From Archivesica marissinica (lineage: Eukaryota > Mollusca > Bivalvia > Venerida > Vesicomyidae): 64,000 nt of DNA. Of this stretch, positions 35,440 to 48,005 are shown in pieces. The position numbers and the translations under genes are program-made. Every line of letters starts with the position of its first letter. Position 1 is the stretch's first letter. The DNA is taken from assembly GCA_014843695.1 (NCBI GenBank), contig CM026390.1, positions 10,859,890 to 10,923,889 of the forward strand. Reading direction: 5' to 3'. The notes below the pieces were generated by a model. The model saw only the letters and a list, made by a program, of their open reading frames with translations. It had not been told where the DNA came from and searched no databases.

Positions 35440-38060
35440 TTAGCTAGTGCTGGATTCGAACGCACACCTAACCAGATTGGGTAGCCAATGGTTGAATTTT
35501 CAAACGCCCACCTATCCAGGTTGGGCAGCCAATGGGTGTATTTTGAATCTTTATGGACCCAGAATGCCCCATGACACGTTTATTATTATCCAAATATGCA
35601 ACAGAACAAACAATTAATTTCTATACTGCTTGACTCTAATCTCCTCTCATCATATTGTGCAGACGAGTAATATAGATGTTGAATAATAACTAATCTGAAT
35701 GGTAGTAATTACCTGTGTAAAGATATGAAGTATTTTATGTGCTTAATTGTAGCGAACAAAATTTCTAAATTATAAATGTATAAACTCTTCGAAATTTAGT
35801 AAGGTTGAAAACGGTTACTTATTAGTTATGAAATTGTCTCTATAAATAAATTGACTCCCTTATTTTATATACAAAATGTACATCTAATAGGAATGCACAG
35901 GCTATCAATGTACATCTAATAGGAATGCACAGGCTATCAATGTACATATAATAGGAATGAACAGGCTATCAATGTACATCTAATAGGAATGTACAGGCTT
36001 TCAATGTACACCTAATAGGAATGAACAGGCTATCAATGTACATCTAATAGGAATGCACAGGCTATCAATGTACATATAATAGGAATGAACAGGTTATCAA
36101 TGTACATCTAATAGGAATGCACAGGCTATCAATGTACATCTAATAGGAATGAACAGGCTATCAATGTACATATAATAGGAATGAACAGGCTATCAATGTA
36201 CATCTAATAGGAATGCACAGGCTATCAATGTACATATAATAGGAATGAACAGGCTATCAATGTACATATAATAGGAATGAACAGGCTATCAATGTACATA
36301 TAATAGGAATGAACAGGCTATCAATGTACATCTAATAGGAATGAACAGGCTATCAATGTACATATAATAGGAATGAACAGGCTATCAATGTACATCTAAT
36401 AGGAATGAACAGGCTATCAATGTACATCTAATAGGAATGAACAGGCTATCAATGTACATCTAATAGGAATGTACAGGCTATCAATGTACATCTAATAGGA
36501 ATGAACAGGCTATCAATGTACATCTAATAGGAATGCACAGGCTATCAATGTACATCTAATAGGAATGAACAGGCTATCAATGTACATCTAATAGGAATGA
36601 ACAGGCTATCAATGTACATCTAATAGGAATGAACAGGCTATCAATGTACATATAATAGGAATGAACAGGCTATCAATGTACATATAATAGGAATGAACAG
36701 GCTATCAATGTACATCTAATAGGAATGAACAGGCTATCAATGTACATATAATAGGAATGAACAGGCTATCAATGTACATATAATAGGAATGAACAGGCTA
36801 TCAATGTACATCTAATAGGAATGAACAGGCTATCAATGTACATATAATAGGAATGAACAGGCTATCAATGTACATATAATAGGAATGAACAGGCTATCAA
36901 TGTACATCTAATAGGAATGAACAGGCTATCAATGTACATATAATAGGAATGAACAGGCTATCAATGTACATATAATAGGAATGAACAGGCTATCAATGTA
37001 CATCTAATAGGAATGAACAGGCTATCAATGTACATATAATAGGAATGAACAGGCTATCAATGTACATATAATAGGAATGAGCTATCATGTACATTAATAG
37101 GAATGAACAGGCTATCAATGTACATCTAATAGGAATGAACAGGCTATCAATGTACATATAATAGGAATGAACAGGCTATCAATGTACATCTAATAGGAAT
37201 GAACAGGCTATCAATGTACATCTAATAGGAATGAACAGGCTATCAATGTACATCTAATAGGAATGAACAGGCTATCAATGTACATCTAATAGGAATGAAC
37301 AGGCTATCAATGTACATCTAATAGGAATGAACAGGCTATCAATGTACATCTAATAGGAATGAACAGGCTATCAATGATCAACTAATATAATAGGAATGAA
37401 CAGGCTATCAATGTACATCTAATAGGAATGAACAGGCTACAATGTACATCTAATAGGAATGAGGCTATCAATAATAAGGATGAACAGGCTACAATGTACT
37501 CTAATAGGAATAACTATCAATGTACATCTAATAGGAATGAACAGGCTATCAATGTACATCATATAATGAACAGGCTATCAATGTACATCTAATAGGAATG
37601 AACAGGCTATCAATGTACATCTAATAGGAATGAACAGGCTATCAATGTACATCTAATAGGAATGAACAGGCTATCAATGTACATCTAATAGGAATGAACA
37701 GGCTATCAATGTACATCTAATAGGAATGAACAGGCTATCAATGTACATCTAATAGGAATGAACAGGCTATCAATGTACATCTAATAGGAATGAACAGGCT
37801 ATCAATGTACATCTAATAGGAATGAACAGGCTATCAATGTACATCTAATAGGAATGAACAGGCTATCAATGTACATCTAATAGGAATGAACAGGCTATCA
37901 ATGTACATATAATAGGAATGAACAGGCTATCAATGTACATATAATAGGAATGAACAGGCTATCAATGTACATATAATAGGAATGAACAGGCTATCAATGT
38001 ACATCTAATAGGAATGAACAGGCTATCAATGTCAGCTTGATAGCAATTTCATTTCGAAAG
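35440..38060. repeat. Interspersed repeat R1, copy 2 (expanded minisatellite)
   Basis: Same element as 17,860-18,480. The left part has the doubled GGGCAGCCAATGGGTG segment and CTTCGAAATTTAGTAAGGTT; the right end has CAGCTTGATAGCA. Between them (about 35,872-38,030) lie some 67 tandem 32-bp units containing CTAATAGGAATGAACAGGCT, with a TCT/TAT dimorphism. A deletion-scarred patch lies at about 37,080-37,570. Confidence 0.93.
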
Positions 38061-38319
38061 ACTTGTAGATTATACATCATCTTAACAGAACTAGTAATAA
38101 CATAATACAAGTTATTATCAGGTGAACATTGAACATTAAGTGAGAGTAATATATACGTTTTGTCGATTACATTATTTTTAATAACTAAAGATAATTTTTA
38201 ATATACATGTGGATAAATTATGCATGGTATTATTATTATAGGAACTCATAAGACTGTTTACGTTCTATACAGACGGTCTATTGCAATAGTGCGTATCAAT
38301 CAATTGCGTACTTAAGTTG

Positions 38320-39730
38320 TTATAACATGGATATATACAAATAAAATGATACCATATCTTCAATATCTATCGATCCACAATATAAACAACATCTCTCGTT
38401 TCTTGGAATTTGGCTCTTGCCATATCGACCTGTTTGGATACATAGTGAGTGACCAGTTATTCTAAATTTGGTAAAAACATAACGTAGTTCATAAGGTAAA
38501 TAATCTAGATAACGAACGCTCGTAAGAAAAACTATTTTTAAAATATTTGTATTCTGAAAGTGCAGGTTTACGTTCGACGGATAGTGTAAATAGTGAGAAT
38601 CCATACTGATCAAGTAGAGTCTTAACATGTGAGAATCCATACTGATCATGTAGAGTCTTAACATGTGAGAATCCAGACTGATCAAGTAGAGTCTTAACAT
38701 GTGAGAATCCAGACTGATCAAGTAGAGTCTTAACATGTGAGAATCCATGCTGATCAAGTAGAGTCTTAACATGTGAGCATCCATACTGATCAAGTAGAGT
38801 CTTAACATGTGAGCATCCATACTGATCAAGTAGAGTCTTAACATGTGAGCATCCATACTGATCAAATAGAGTCTTAACATGTGAGAATCCAGACTGATCA
38901 AGTAGAGTCTTAACATGTGAGAATCCATGCTGATCAAGTAGAGTCTTAACATGTGAGCATCCATACTGATCAAATAGAGTCTTAACATGTGAGCATCCAG
39001 ACTGATCAAGTAGAGTCTTAACATGTGAGACCCAATTTGTATGGCCTATATGACAATCAGACAATCCCAAATCATGCAATTTGCTAAGTATAATATTTTC
39101 GGTGACTACCAGTTTACACCAATACTTGATAATCTTATAATAACGACTGATAAATAGTGGATAACCAGCGAGTTCACCATACTAACATTCAATATACGTT
39201 TGCAACATTTTAGGTGAACTCGTTTAATATCCTTGGATTTTGTAAATCCCCATATTGTTGACGAATAGTTAAGAACTGATCCAACAAACGAATCGAATAA
39301 CTGACACACTGTACCTGGTTTTAAGGGAACTGTTTTACAATTATATAATAGCACATTTATAGCTTTAAGTGATTTACCAATTAAATGCTCGTTAATCAGT
39401 CCAAAATTACAAGTATACTTAAATATTGTTCCCAAATAGTTAAAACTATCCACTACGTTTATATCAACACCATTATATGACCAACTTTCATTTATTCATG
39501 TCTTTGTCTCATATACCTCTATCCCCCACATATTACAATAACCCACATATTGCCAAATAACACAATGTTATCCGCGAAAAGTAATAATTTTACTATAATA
39601 TCATCATTTAATAATCCTGAATTAACCTTTGCCTGCAAATATATTTCTATATACTCTCTATTTCTATGTTCAACCAAACACACACAAGTACATACAGAAA
39701 ATGACCTCAACACAAGCAAATACACTAACT
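38320..39730 (-). pseudogene. Degenerate non-LTR retrotransposon RT (3' half) with internal 36-bp array
   Basis: Minus-strand remnant of a LINE ORF2. It runs from the RT palm LLLFADNIVLFG (about 39,560; the active-site ADD is ADN here) through the thumb DSFNYLGTIFKYTCNFGLIN and CQLFDSFVGSVLNYSS (39,106-39,453), then a C-terminal part ending PYELRYVFTKFRITGH...IPRNERCCLYCGS (about 38,350-38,480). Within the C-terminal region a 36-bp (12-codon) stretch, SHVKTLLDQYGF, is tandemly amplified. Frameshifts and the altered active site show it is inactive. Confidence 0.85.
38594..39030. repeat. 36-bp minisatellite inside LINE ORF2
   Basis: About 12 units of 36 bp containing TGATCAAGTAGAGTCTTAAC. On the minus strand each encodes a variant of DQYGFSHVKTLL, continuous with LINE ORF2 residues on both sides. 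This shows the array arose from the element's own coding sequence. Confidence 0.93.
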
Positions 39731-41387
39731 AACCTTAGTAGATTTGCTAGAACTATTACGGATGTACTCCATACTAACTGTGTGATGTTTAATATGTGTA
39801 CATATATACAACATAACACAAACTGAATGACATCTACACTTATTAGCCCCAAACAGCTAAATACTTATTGCTACTATTTTTAATGATAGTGTATTAATCC
39901 GGACACAACGCAACTACAATGTAGTACTGTACAGAATATGAAATATTCAAAATAAATATATATAATTAAAATAATAAACCTGAAACAATGCTGTTAAAGA
40001 ACTATTTTCTACTAATATAATTAAATCAAACCAAATAAAATAAACATCCATAGATTTTATACTCAATTATTTGTGGAAACTTACCGGCTGAGCAAATTAA
40101 AAGGCTTTGCATGCGACATGGTTCCAGATCAGCAACAGCATTACACTGCATATCAATCTGGATGTATGCTGTATAATATTATGTTGTCTGCTAGTCAATC
40201 AAGTACTCAAGTAGTTTGTATAGCCATACTATTCATATAACAGGCAGCATGGGATATGGCGAAATAGCATATTAGTATGTAGCATCTGGTCTGATATATG
40301 TTACATGCAAAGTTAATATTGTCACCATCTATGCTCAAGTTAAATACAAACACAAAAATCAAAACAACAAAAAGAAAACAACAAAAAACAACAAATATGT
40401 TAAATAATTACCCACGAAAACAGGTTATAGAAAATTATTATGACACGTGCAATAAAGTAACGTCAACAAACACATGTCACTTTCAACATCGTAACTATTA
40501 ATTAATAAATAAATTACCAATAACATATTATAATCCTCAAATCATTTACTTCTGATAGATAAAACTGAGCATGTGCATCCATTCAACCGTATTTGTTCAC
40601 CACACACACGTGACAAAAACAACCATCGTAAACGAAACAATTTCCCTGACATATAGTTTGTTTCAAATCAATCATAATACATTCAAACGAACAAGTAAAT
40701 GAAACAAGACAAAACAATAGAATTCCCCTCTCTTTGCCCATCTCCAAGCTTGACTCTTTTCTCTCCTATGCTCTTTATTATTTATATATCAACCCGTGCC
40801 ACAATATCTTATAACTAATTACATGTATACGCATATGTCATGTACATGATCTGAGTTAATGAAGAATAATTGAATTGAATCTAAATATTCTAGGAATAAT
40901 GACACTAAAATAAAACGGACGAAATTACTTCCCATTGACGAAAGCCATCGTATTCAAAGAGTCAGAACTTCCTGTCAAAAAACAATGTCGGCCTGAAAAT
41001 AAATGTAATCTTACCGAGATTACAACAGCAAATCGTGAACTGTTTTACGCTGAGAGATGACACAATAAGTAACGAGCATTGGTAACTGTTGAATATAACA
41101 TTATATAGAGCTATATCGAGTTAGTTATCTGATTAAACTCATGCCGGTGTTCGGCTTCACTATACCATAGATGCCGACCAAATTCAATCATCGTAAACGG
41201 AACAAATCTTCACTGTGTCAAAATCAGTATGTAAAAAGGTACATATTTGATATATCCAGCTTCATTCCCAACGCCAGTGACAGTGAAGATACTGATTAGT
41301 TGAAGCTTTGGATGATTCGTCATTTGTAGACAATACGACGGAAATAATCACCCCAATGACCACCAATATTCAACAAAAAGGTCCACC
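39731..41387. other. AT-rich intron sequence
   Basis: About 1.66 kb with short random frames only; A-rich stretches at 40,350-40,400. No gene, SINE or array recognised. Confidence 0.5.
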
Positions 41388-42063
41388 ATGAACATTTCCA
41401 GTGACGATCTGAATAGCCTGGGTACTAAGCTAGCTCCTATCCTAGTTAGTCTTATGAAAGACTCTCTCATTAATGCATCAACACATGCACTGAGGGCGGA
41501 ACTGATGAGTACGATTGCTGCTGAAAAAAAACTCTTTCAGGAAAAGTGAGCAATCTTGAGAATGAGCTAAACACGACCAAGCGAGAACTAGACGAACTAG
41601 CACACTATGGAAGAAGAATGTGCATTGATGTGGCTGTCAGTCCTGGTGATGCACCAAGAGAAAACATGGAGAAGAATGTCATAGACCACTGTGTGTCTAA
41701 GGGCATATATTTGAAAATCTCAGACATTGATAAGAATCATAGGAAAGGAATGGTGAAAGATGGGTACATCAGAAGAACTATCATTATTCAAATTCAAATG
41801 CCAGACAATTGATGTATTCAATGAGGAAGGTACTGGGTGGTGGTATTTTTGTGTCGGATAACCTCTCGCCCCATCTAAGAGAGAAGTTGACTTATGAAGC
41901 ACGCCAGCTAGTGCGACCAAAGATACTATCAAAAACATGGGCAGCTGGGTGCAAAGTGAAGTGTGAGATGCATAACAACAAGAAGCACCAAGTGATCAGC
42001 GACATGATTGACATTCAGTGTATCAAAGAGTGGAAGCCACTCCCAGTATACACTAACGAATGA
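41388..42063 (+). pseudogene. LINE ORF1-like fragment (coiled coil + RRM-like), frameshifted
   Basis: Starts at ATG 41,388 with MNISSDDLNSLGTKLAPILV and reaches a stop just after an A-run near 41,525. The neighbouring frame then continues VSNLENELNTTKRELDEL (coiled-coil-like heptads), an acidic/basic segment with IDKNHRKGMVKDG, and after another shift near 41,810 KVLGGGIFVSDNLSPHLREK. This order (coiled coil, RNA-binding fold, basic C-terminus) matches L1-like ORF1 proteins. At least two frameshifts. No matching ORF2 follows directly. Confidence 0.7.
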
Positions 42064-43440
42064 ATGCACAGTGATCATGTACACTGTTACATAAACAAGT
42101 ATAATGTGCTTATACTCATGTATTCATATTATATACTGTTTGGCAACAACATGTCAAATAGCTATTGCTATTGTATTTACATGTATATAAACTAAATGTT
42201 CGTGTGTGTATGTGTGTGTGTGTGTGCGCGCGCGTGCGTGCGTGCGTATGTATGTATAGTTATGTGTACGTATGTCCATATATACATATGTATGTGTATG
42301 TGGGTATGTGCATGTGTGCATATGTACGTATTTCAAATAGCTAATGCTCTCGTATATACATATACATAAGTTAATATTTACTGTTGTTAAGCCACACATA
42401 TCAAATTCAAATATACATGTAGATGCATAATATAATATGTAATGTTTCGAAACACAATTTCCAATAGTATTATCTTATCCTTGCAGATTCACAAAACCAC
42501 TTACCTGCTGTACTGGTCATAACTCTTGTATGAGTCAATGTATGTGTGTAAAGAGTGTGTTGGCTGTTTCCCAGTTTATCCATACACATTGTCTACAGTA
42601 CAACGACAGTATGTTGCCACTCATAAGTTTATGATCAATATATTTTCACATTATCACAATTCTATCTCTATCATTAAGTATATCATTCAAAAACACAGTT
42701 TCTATATAATATGTTATGTGCATTGTCAATAGTTCAGGTTAGATACATTCTGTCCTTCAAAGGATAATGTGCACATATTTCCATTTTAAAATTATTCATA
42801 TTGAATTATTACATTAATTATCTTGCTCTCACCAATATACCAACGTGTTTTCATGTGTTTACTGTCAACTCATTCTTAGTCCATGTTAGTTCAACGAGGT
42901 GTAACAACATGTATGTACTTGGTGAAGCTTCAGTTGCCACGGTTTAATCAAGTTTGTAAATATGTACATGGCATTGCATGGTTGGAGAAACTCTTATTTT
43001 TTACTGCATATATATATAATTACAATAGTTTATACAATTAAAAACATTTACATTACGAATGACTATGCATAAATGTAAACGTCTAGTGCCTGGCATTAAC
43101 GATCTGTTTATTTAAGGTGGAAGTTTAATACCGTATATTATACATTATATATGCTTCAAAATATATTGACCATGCAATTAGATCAGTATAGTTCGTGCAA
43201 ATCATGAACTAATTTGACAGATTGTAATGCAATGAGTTGACATTCATATAATGTCTGGGTACACGTAGTGGTACTTCTATCATTGACACTAAAACATGCC
43301 ATAACCTGTTGTGCGTTATGAGAGATTATATCCAAGAACATTCTTGGATATTTAGCCGCCGTAACTGTGTTTGTACATAATCCTATACATGAACCAAGTA
43401 TACATAAGACAACTTCTATGGTGTTGGGCATCGTGGTTTA
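42064..43440. other. Intron sequence with TG/CG microsatellite
   Basis: About 1.4 kb. A (TG)n/(CG)n/(TATG)n tract lies at about 42,200-42,320. An 82-codon minus-strand frame at 43,183-43,431 (MPNTIEVVLCILGSCIGLC...) starts with ATG but matches no family I know; it may be part of the adjacent retroelement debris. Confidence 0.5.
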
Positions 43441-44540
43441 AGTTTTAAAATTCGTCAATATGGTATAAATGACAATATATTAAGATGGATATCAAATGAT
43501 CTGTCTAACAGGCCACACGGCTTTGTGGGGCCTTCTTTTTTTCAAATACAAAACAAGTAAATGCTGGCGTTCCCCAAGGATCAGTTTTATGACCAATATT
43601 GTTTTTAATTTATGTTAATGATATCGCCGATTCATTACGTAGTAAAACAAGGCTATTTGCAGGCAACAGTTCTCTTGCAGTCTCTTCTTCGGATGTACGC
43701 CTAATTGGAACAACCCGTAATCATGATTTGAACATAATATCCAAATGGTCCAAAAGGTGGTTAGTAAATTTTAACCCAGCCACAATTGAAGTTATATGTT
43801 TTACTCTTGGTCGCAATAATGATCGACCATACATTATTTTTTAAAATACTATGCTAGGATGTGTTGACAAGCATCTTGGTTTAACTTTAAGCAATGACTG
43901 TCTTGGCACAAACATATAAAAAACATAATAACGTCTGCTTACAAAGTACTAGGATCAATGATAATGCTAAACTTTAAAATAAAACGTTCTTCACTAAATC
44001 AAATATACATTTCGTATATGTCGCATATAAGAATAGTCATCAATGGTTTGGGATAACTGTACACAATACGAAAAGGAAACACTTGAAAATTGCAGTATGA
44101 AGCAGCCACAATTGTAACGGGTCTAACGAGATCAGTGTCAATGAATAGACTATTAGCTGAAATAAGATGGATGTTTTTATCGGATCGGCGCAGTATGCAA
44201 AAACTCATATTAATATATGGTAATAAACATAGTATATTGACCTCTTATTTAAACGATATTTAATTTATATTATATATTATGTATGTTAAAGAAACTAATC
44301 CATACCCATTATGTAATATAACTAATTATATAACTCTGCCTAGACGTCTGCATATATACACGCATTCGAATAGTATTAGTTAGACCTATGGAATAAGCTT
44401 GATACTTCTATTCCCTCCTCGTTGGACCTATGGAATAAGCTTAATACTTATATTCCCTCCTCGTCTAATTCAGAAAAAAATAGACTATTTTAGAGGTTCA
44501 AAAACTTATTAAAGCAACTCGACGATTCGCATACTATCCA
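43440..44540 (+). pseudogene. Degenerate non-LTR retrotransposon RT
   Basis: + strand LINE remnant in several frames. In order: DNILRWISNDLSNR (fingers/palm), GVPQGSVL then a stop and PILFLIYVNDIADSLRSKTR, RLFAGNSSLAVSS where the RT active site FADDS has become FAGNS, ISKWSKRWLVNFNP, then thumb fragments KHLGLTLSNDC and IITSAYKVLGS. A 41-bp segment containing CCTATGGAATAAGCTT is duplicated at about 44,385-44,465. The mutated active site, stops and frameshifts make this inactive. Confidence 0.85.
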
Positions 44541-44929
44541 TTATTTGTCCTTTTGTTTTTGTTTTATATGGTAATCACGGGGTTTGGGTGTATGTTTTTC
44601 ATTCTTGATACATCATTGAACTGCATTTATTTTCAATTAATTTTCAGTAATAATCCTAATATGTTATAATAGTTAACAACTATTTATCACGAAGTTTAAT
44701 TGTATATATCTGGCATTTTGCTACATCAAAGTATACATAACAGAAATTGTTCATCCAGCATTGTTAATTTAATAGCTTGAGATGATGGAAATGGCTGTAA
44801 ATAACTTGTAGCTCAACCCATTTGCTTTTATCAGATTAAATAGTATGCAGCAATAACAATAAATCCTAATATAATTTCATATTGTGTATACTTGTAATGT
44901 AATGTATGAAACAAAAATAAATATATAAA
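44541..44929. other. AT-rich spacer
   Basis: About 390 bp between two oppositely oriented LINE remnants; no recognised feature. Confidence 0.5.
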
Positions 44930-46050
44930 CTATTTATTTAAATCTATATTGAGGGTTAAATTTTCAAATAATACAGATTTAGTTAATAGGGCATTACGAA
45001 AATCATCTCTATGATTTACATTCCATTGGTATTTAATTTCGGTAAAATCGCACGACTGTGTTGTGTTGTTATAACAACGTATTGCAAACTTAATTGTGCA
45101 TGGTCGCCCCATTCATTAACACATTCAATTGAAAAATCCGTAATGCTCGAAATGTTTCATTCTTTTGTGGGCAAGTAGTCAACTACCGAGGCACCATTGT
45201 TCGATACAAAAGTATATAAACGAGTATTGTACTCATTATGCAAGTGTCCGTTAAATACACGAATAGCCAGATCCTTACAGAATTCAACCAGTTTAATACC
45301 AAACGTGTTGCTTTTAGTATCTAGAGAGGCCCGAATGAGAGGCACATCAGGGATATAATTTTCATCATCTATAAAATCATTTGTTTGGTCATGCATGATA
45401 ACATCAGTCTTTAAACCAACACGGCTATTGACATCATCGGTCACATATACTGCACATAGTTCACAATATCATCACCAAGGACTTCATAAAAGTCTACATC
45501 TACAACAGTATACGCAGGAGAATCTTCTGGCCATATGTATATATCTAACCCTAACCCACATCACATACGTAATTATCATTGTCAATGAAAACAATGTGTG
45601 GTCAAACTTCAACCAAATGACAGAGTCATTGTTGTTTTTAGAACATCTATACCATCGATCAAATCAATATCATCACCAAGGACTTCATAAAAGTCTACAT
45701 CTACAACAGTATACGCAGGAGAATCTTCTGGCCATATGTATATATCTAACCCTAACCCACATCACATACGTAATTATCATTGTCAATGAAAACAATGTGT
45801 GGTCCAACTTCAACCAAATGACAGAGTCATTGTTGTTTTTAGAACATCTATACCATCGATCAAATACCACCACTGCATTACTATCGATTGAAGCATTAGT
45901 CCACGTTTCATACATCAAAATAATATCATGTTTGGATAGATAATCCACACATTCAGGATCATCCTTCTTAGGTCAAGAACGCCCATTTACGTTACATAAC
46001 AATATCCGTATATCACACCCATCGTACTCCTAATCTATGATCGCCTTGTC
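44930..46050 (-). pseudogene. Degenerate APE endonuclease of a non-LTR retrotransposon
   Basis: Minus-strand 5' part of a LINE ORF2. From the right: ILLCNVNGRS (about 46,000), VDYLSKHDIILMYETWTNAS (endonuclease with the catalytic E, 45,890-45,950), DSVIWLKLDHTLFSLTM, DDVNSRVGLKTDVI (the GDxN-type motif, here DDVN, about 45,420), NGASVVDYL (about 45,170) and KFAIRCYNNTTQS (45,070). A 201-bp stretch is tandemly duplicated (about 45,465-45,665 and 45,666-45,866). Similar in style to the element at 1-1,890. Confidence 0.82.
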
Positions 46051-46099
46051 ATCGACGTAATGCCATTCTAACATGTACAGAGACTCTTGTCTACAGTGC

Positions 46100-46535
46100 A
46101 TGTCGTACTAAATACATAAACAGCAGCCTTATGCTGAACCATTTATCTAAGTAAATACATGTACCAAGATTATAATACAAGCAGCCTTGTGCTGAACTCG
46201 CCACGTATTATAACAACGTAACACAACGTAATGCCAGTCCAACATGCACCGAGACAACTGTATATGTGGTACTGAATACCTAAACACCAACCTTATAAAT
46301 ATGCATGTACTAAGATTATAGTGCTAGCAGCCTTGTGCTGAACTAGCCATTAATCCAGAGCAATGCTTTTACAAGTGTATCATTGTCTATGTGGTACGTG
46401 ATCCCTAATTTGGCAGCCTTATGCTGAACCATTTCAGTGCCCATGTATCACTAGAACGAAAAAACAACAATAACTTTTTAATGTAACAGTATAAACATCC
46501 TTGAAGTGACAGCCTTATACTGAACCACTGATACT
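46100..46535 (-). repeat. Dispersed GGTTCAGCATAAGGCTG repeats at the DIRS 3' end
   Basis: Five copies of CAGCCTTATGCTGAAC-like sequence (near 46,125, 46,182, 46,330, 46,415 and 46,505) at irregular spacing. Two lie inside the recombinase reading frame, where each encodes WFSIRL. Confidence 0.7.
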
Positions 46536-47553
46536 TGTGTACACTAAGTTCCATGAGCCAAAACACACTTGGGCTATGGTAATATAATTTCAACTTAGCT
46601 ATAGTGGGGACACGTATGTAATTGTTTAATGCACTCGATTTCCAACGACCCATTCTTTTAATGGATTCCTCAGAATACCCCATAACAGCCGCGTTTGTGG
46701 CTGCACCAATCCTGAATGAATGTGATTTATACAACTTTGTATCATAACCCAAGTAAGCTATAACATTATTCAGGTGGGTTCTGAAGAAAGCATAAGTCAC
46801 TGGCTTTCCATCAATAAACTGGTGCCCAAACTGCTGAAAGTGCCGCTGCATAGTGCGAGTTGCACATACAGATGGTACCTCGTCATTAACTGGCAAAAAT
46901 AACGTTACCGGAATTTTGCTGTGTTTAAATTTCTGCAGTATTAATTCCAAGCCCATTACTTTGTCACCATCATGCACAATTTCTTTCACATCCCCTTTCT
47001 TTATAACATTATCTCTATCTCTCCCAGATTTGCAACATATTTCTCCTATTCGCAGGATTCCATGAAATGCCAAAATACACATTGCCCCAAACATTACCTG
47101 GTCATACAATAGCGTAATGGTACACCTTAGTGCATGCACACTCTTTTGCAACAATTCATAGGTAATTGGTAACCGTGTGTCTGGTTTACTGGGAACCATA
47201 TTATTGGCCCCCTTTATAAATTGTTTTATTAAAAATGAACTTCTAAAATCTTTGTAACCCAGCGCTTTATGAAAGTATGAAAATGCCGATACATGTGAAG
47301 TTACCGTGGATAAGCTGTATTTGGAAACTAACAAATGGGCTAAAAAGTTCCCTAAACTGACTTCAGATACAGGCAATGTAACAGCTACCTTGTATTGTTC
47401 GCAATATTTCACATAATGAAACCAATAGTTCATGTACACCTTTCTTGACCGATAAGACAAAGCATTGTCAACTATTAGCCATGCATCGCGACTCAATTCT
47501 TGAACAAATGCTCCGGCACCCTGACTGGATTGGCCGACAGGTCCTTCGCCCAT
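46405..47553 (-). CDS. DIRS/Ngaro-type tyrosine recombinase
   Basis: 382-residue tyrosine recombinase, the enzyme that integrates DIRS-like retrotransposon DNA. The N-terminal SAM-like part (about 30-120) includes SYRSRKVYMNYWFHYVKYC. The catalytic set is complete: R168 (GILRIGE), H278 and R281 (KSHSFRIGAAT), W304 (GRW), Y312 (ALNNYIRV). The ATG is rc 47,551-47,553, and the start overlaps the preceding RNase H frame by about 60 bp in another phase, as is common in these elements. The last ~60 residues after the catalytic Y contain a duplicated WFSIRL and look like read-through into repeat. A Crypton origin is less likely given the adjacent RNase H. Confidence 0.9.
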   Translation of the reverse strand: MGEGPVGQSSQGAGAFVQELSRDAWLIVDNALSYRSRKVYMNYWFHYVKYCEQYKVAVTLPVSEVSLGNFLAHLLVSKYSLSTVTSHVSAFSYFHKALGYKDFRSSFLIKQFIKGANNMVPSKPDTRLPITYELLQKSVHALRCTITLLYDQVMFGAMCILAFHGILRIGEICCKSGRDRDNVIKKGDVKEIVHDGDKVMGLELILQKFKHSKIPVTLFLPVNDEVPSVCATRTMQRHFQQFGHQFIDGKPVTYAFFRTHLNNVIAYLGYDTKLYKSHSFRIGAATNAAVMGYSEESIKRMGRWKSSALNNYIRVPTIAKLKLYYHSPSVFWLMELSVHKYQWFSIRLSLQGCLYCYIKKLLLFFRSSDTWALKWFSIRLPN

Positions 47554-48005
47554 ATGAATGCCTCCTGAAATTTGAAGCGCGATAAATTATCTGCCACTTT
47601 GTTGGTCTTGCCTGGTATATGGCAAGCTCGAAATAATATATTATATTTCATAGATGCCAAAACCAGAGGATGGACTAGACTCATCATAACAGAATCTTTT
47701 GAGGACAATTTGTTCAGAATAAAAACCGTTGCTTCAGTGTCCGAATTAAACATAACTCTGTGGTTCGCCATAAGTCTCCCCCAAATTTCTACTGCTAGAA
47801 GACTTGGAAAGAGTTCTAAGATATTGATATGGTAATGGCGAAATTCAATAGGCCACTCATGAGCGAACCATTTTGAGCCGAAGACAGCTGCGAAACCAAC
47901 AGTGGAAGCAGCATCTGTGTAAAGATTCAGGACATCTGATGATATCCATTTATCCCGGAGAAACAGGCATGTTCCATTAAATGAATTCATAAATTCGTAC
48001 CACAT
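47493..48005 (-). CDS. DIRS-type RNase H domain (5'-truncated pol)
   Basis: 170 residues representing the end of a DIRS-like pol. The RNase H residues are present: D31 (LYTDAAS), E64 (NILELFPSLL), D89 (FNSDTEA) and D139 (KVADNLSR), with the connecting ACHIPGKTNKVADNLSRF. The upstream reverse transcriptase that should precede it is absent. Only a short in-frame lead (KTKEIVSAMWYEF) is seen to about 48,035, so the element is 5'-truncated or deleted. The ATG at rc 48,003-48,005 is probably an internal methionine of the former polyprotein. Confidence 0.88.
   Translation of the reverse strand: MWYEFMNSFNGTCLFLRDKWISSDVLNLYTDAASTVGFAAVFGSKWFAHEWPIEFRHYHINILELFPSLLAVEIWGRLMANHRVMFNSDTEATVFILNKLSSKDSVMMSLVHPLVLASMKYNILFRACHIPGKTNKVADNLSRFKFQEAFIWAKDLSANPVRVPEHLFKN

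Noticed and set aside
20755..38060. CRISPR-like arrays
   Set aside because: Units are contiguous with no unique spacers, lie in a eukaryotic intron, and no cas-like gene is present.
43183..43431. 82-codon minus-strand ATG frame as a small gene
   Set aside because: No family recognised, next to decayed LINE sequence, no splice or promoter context; kept only as a note.
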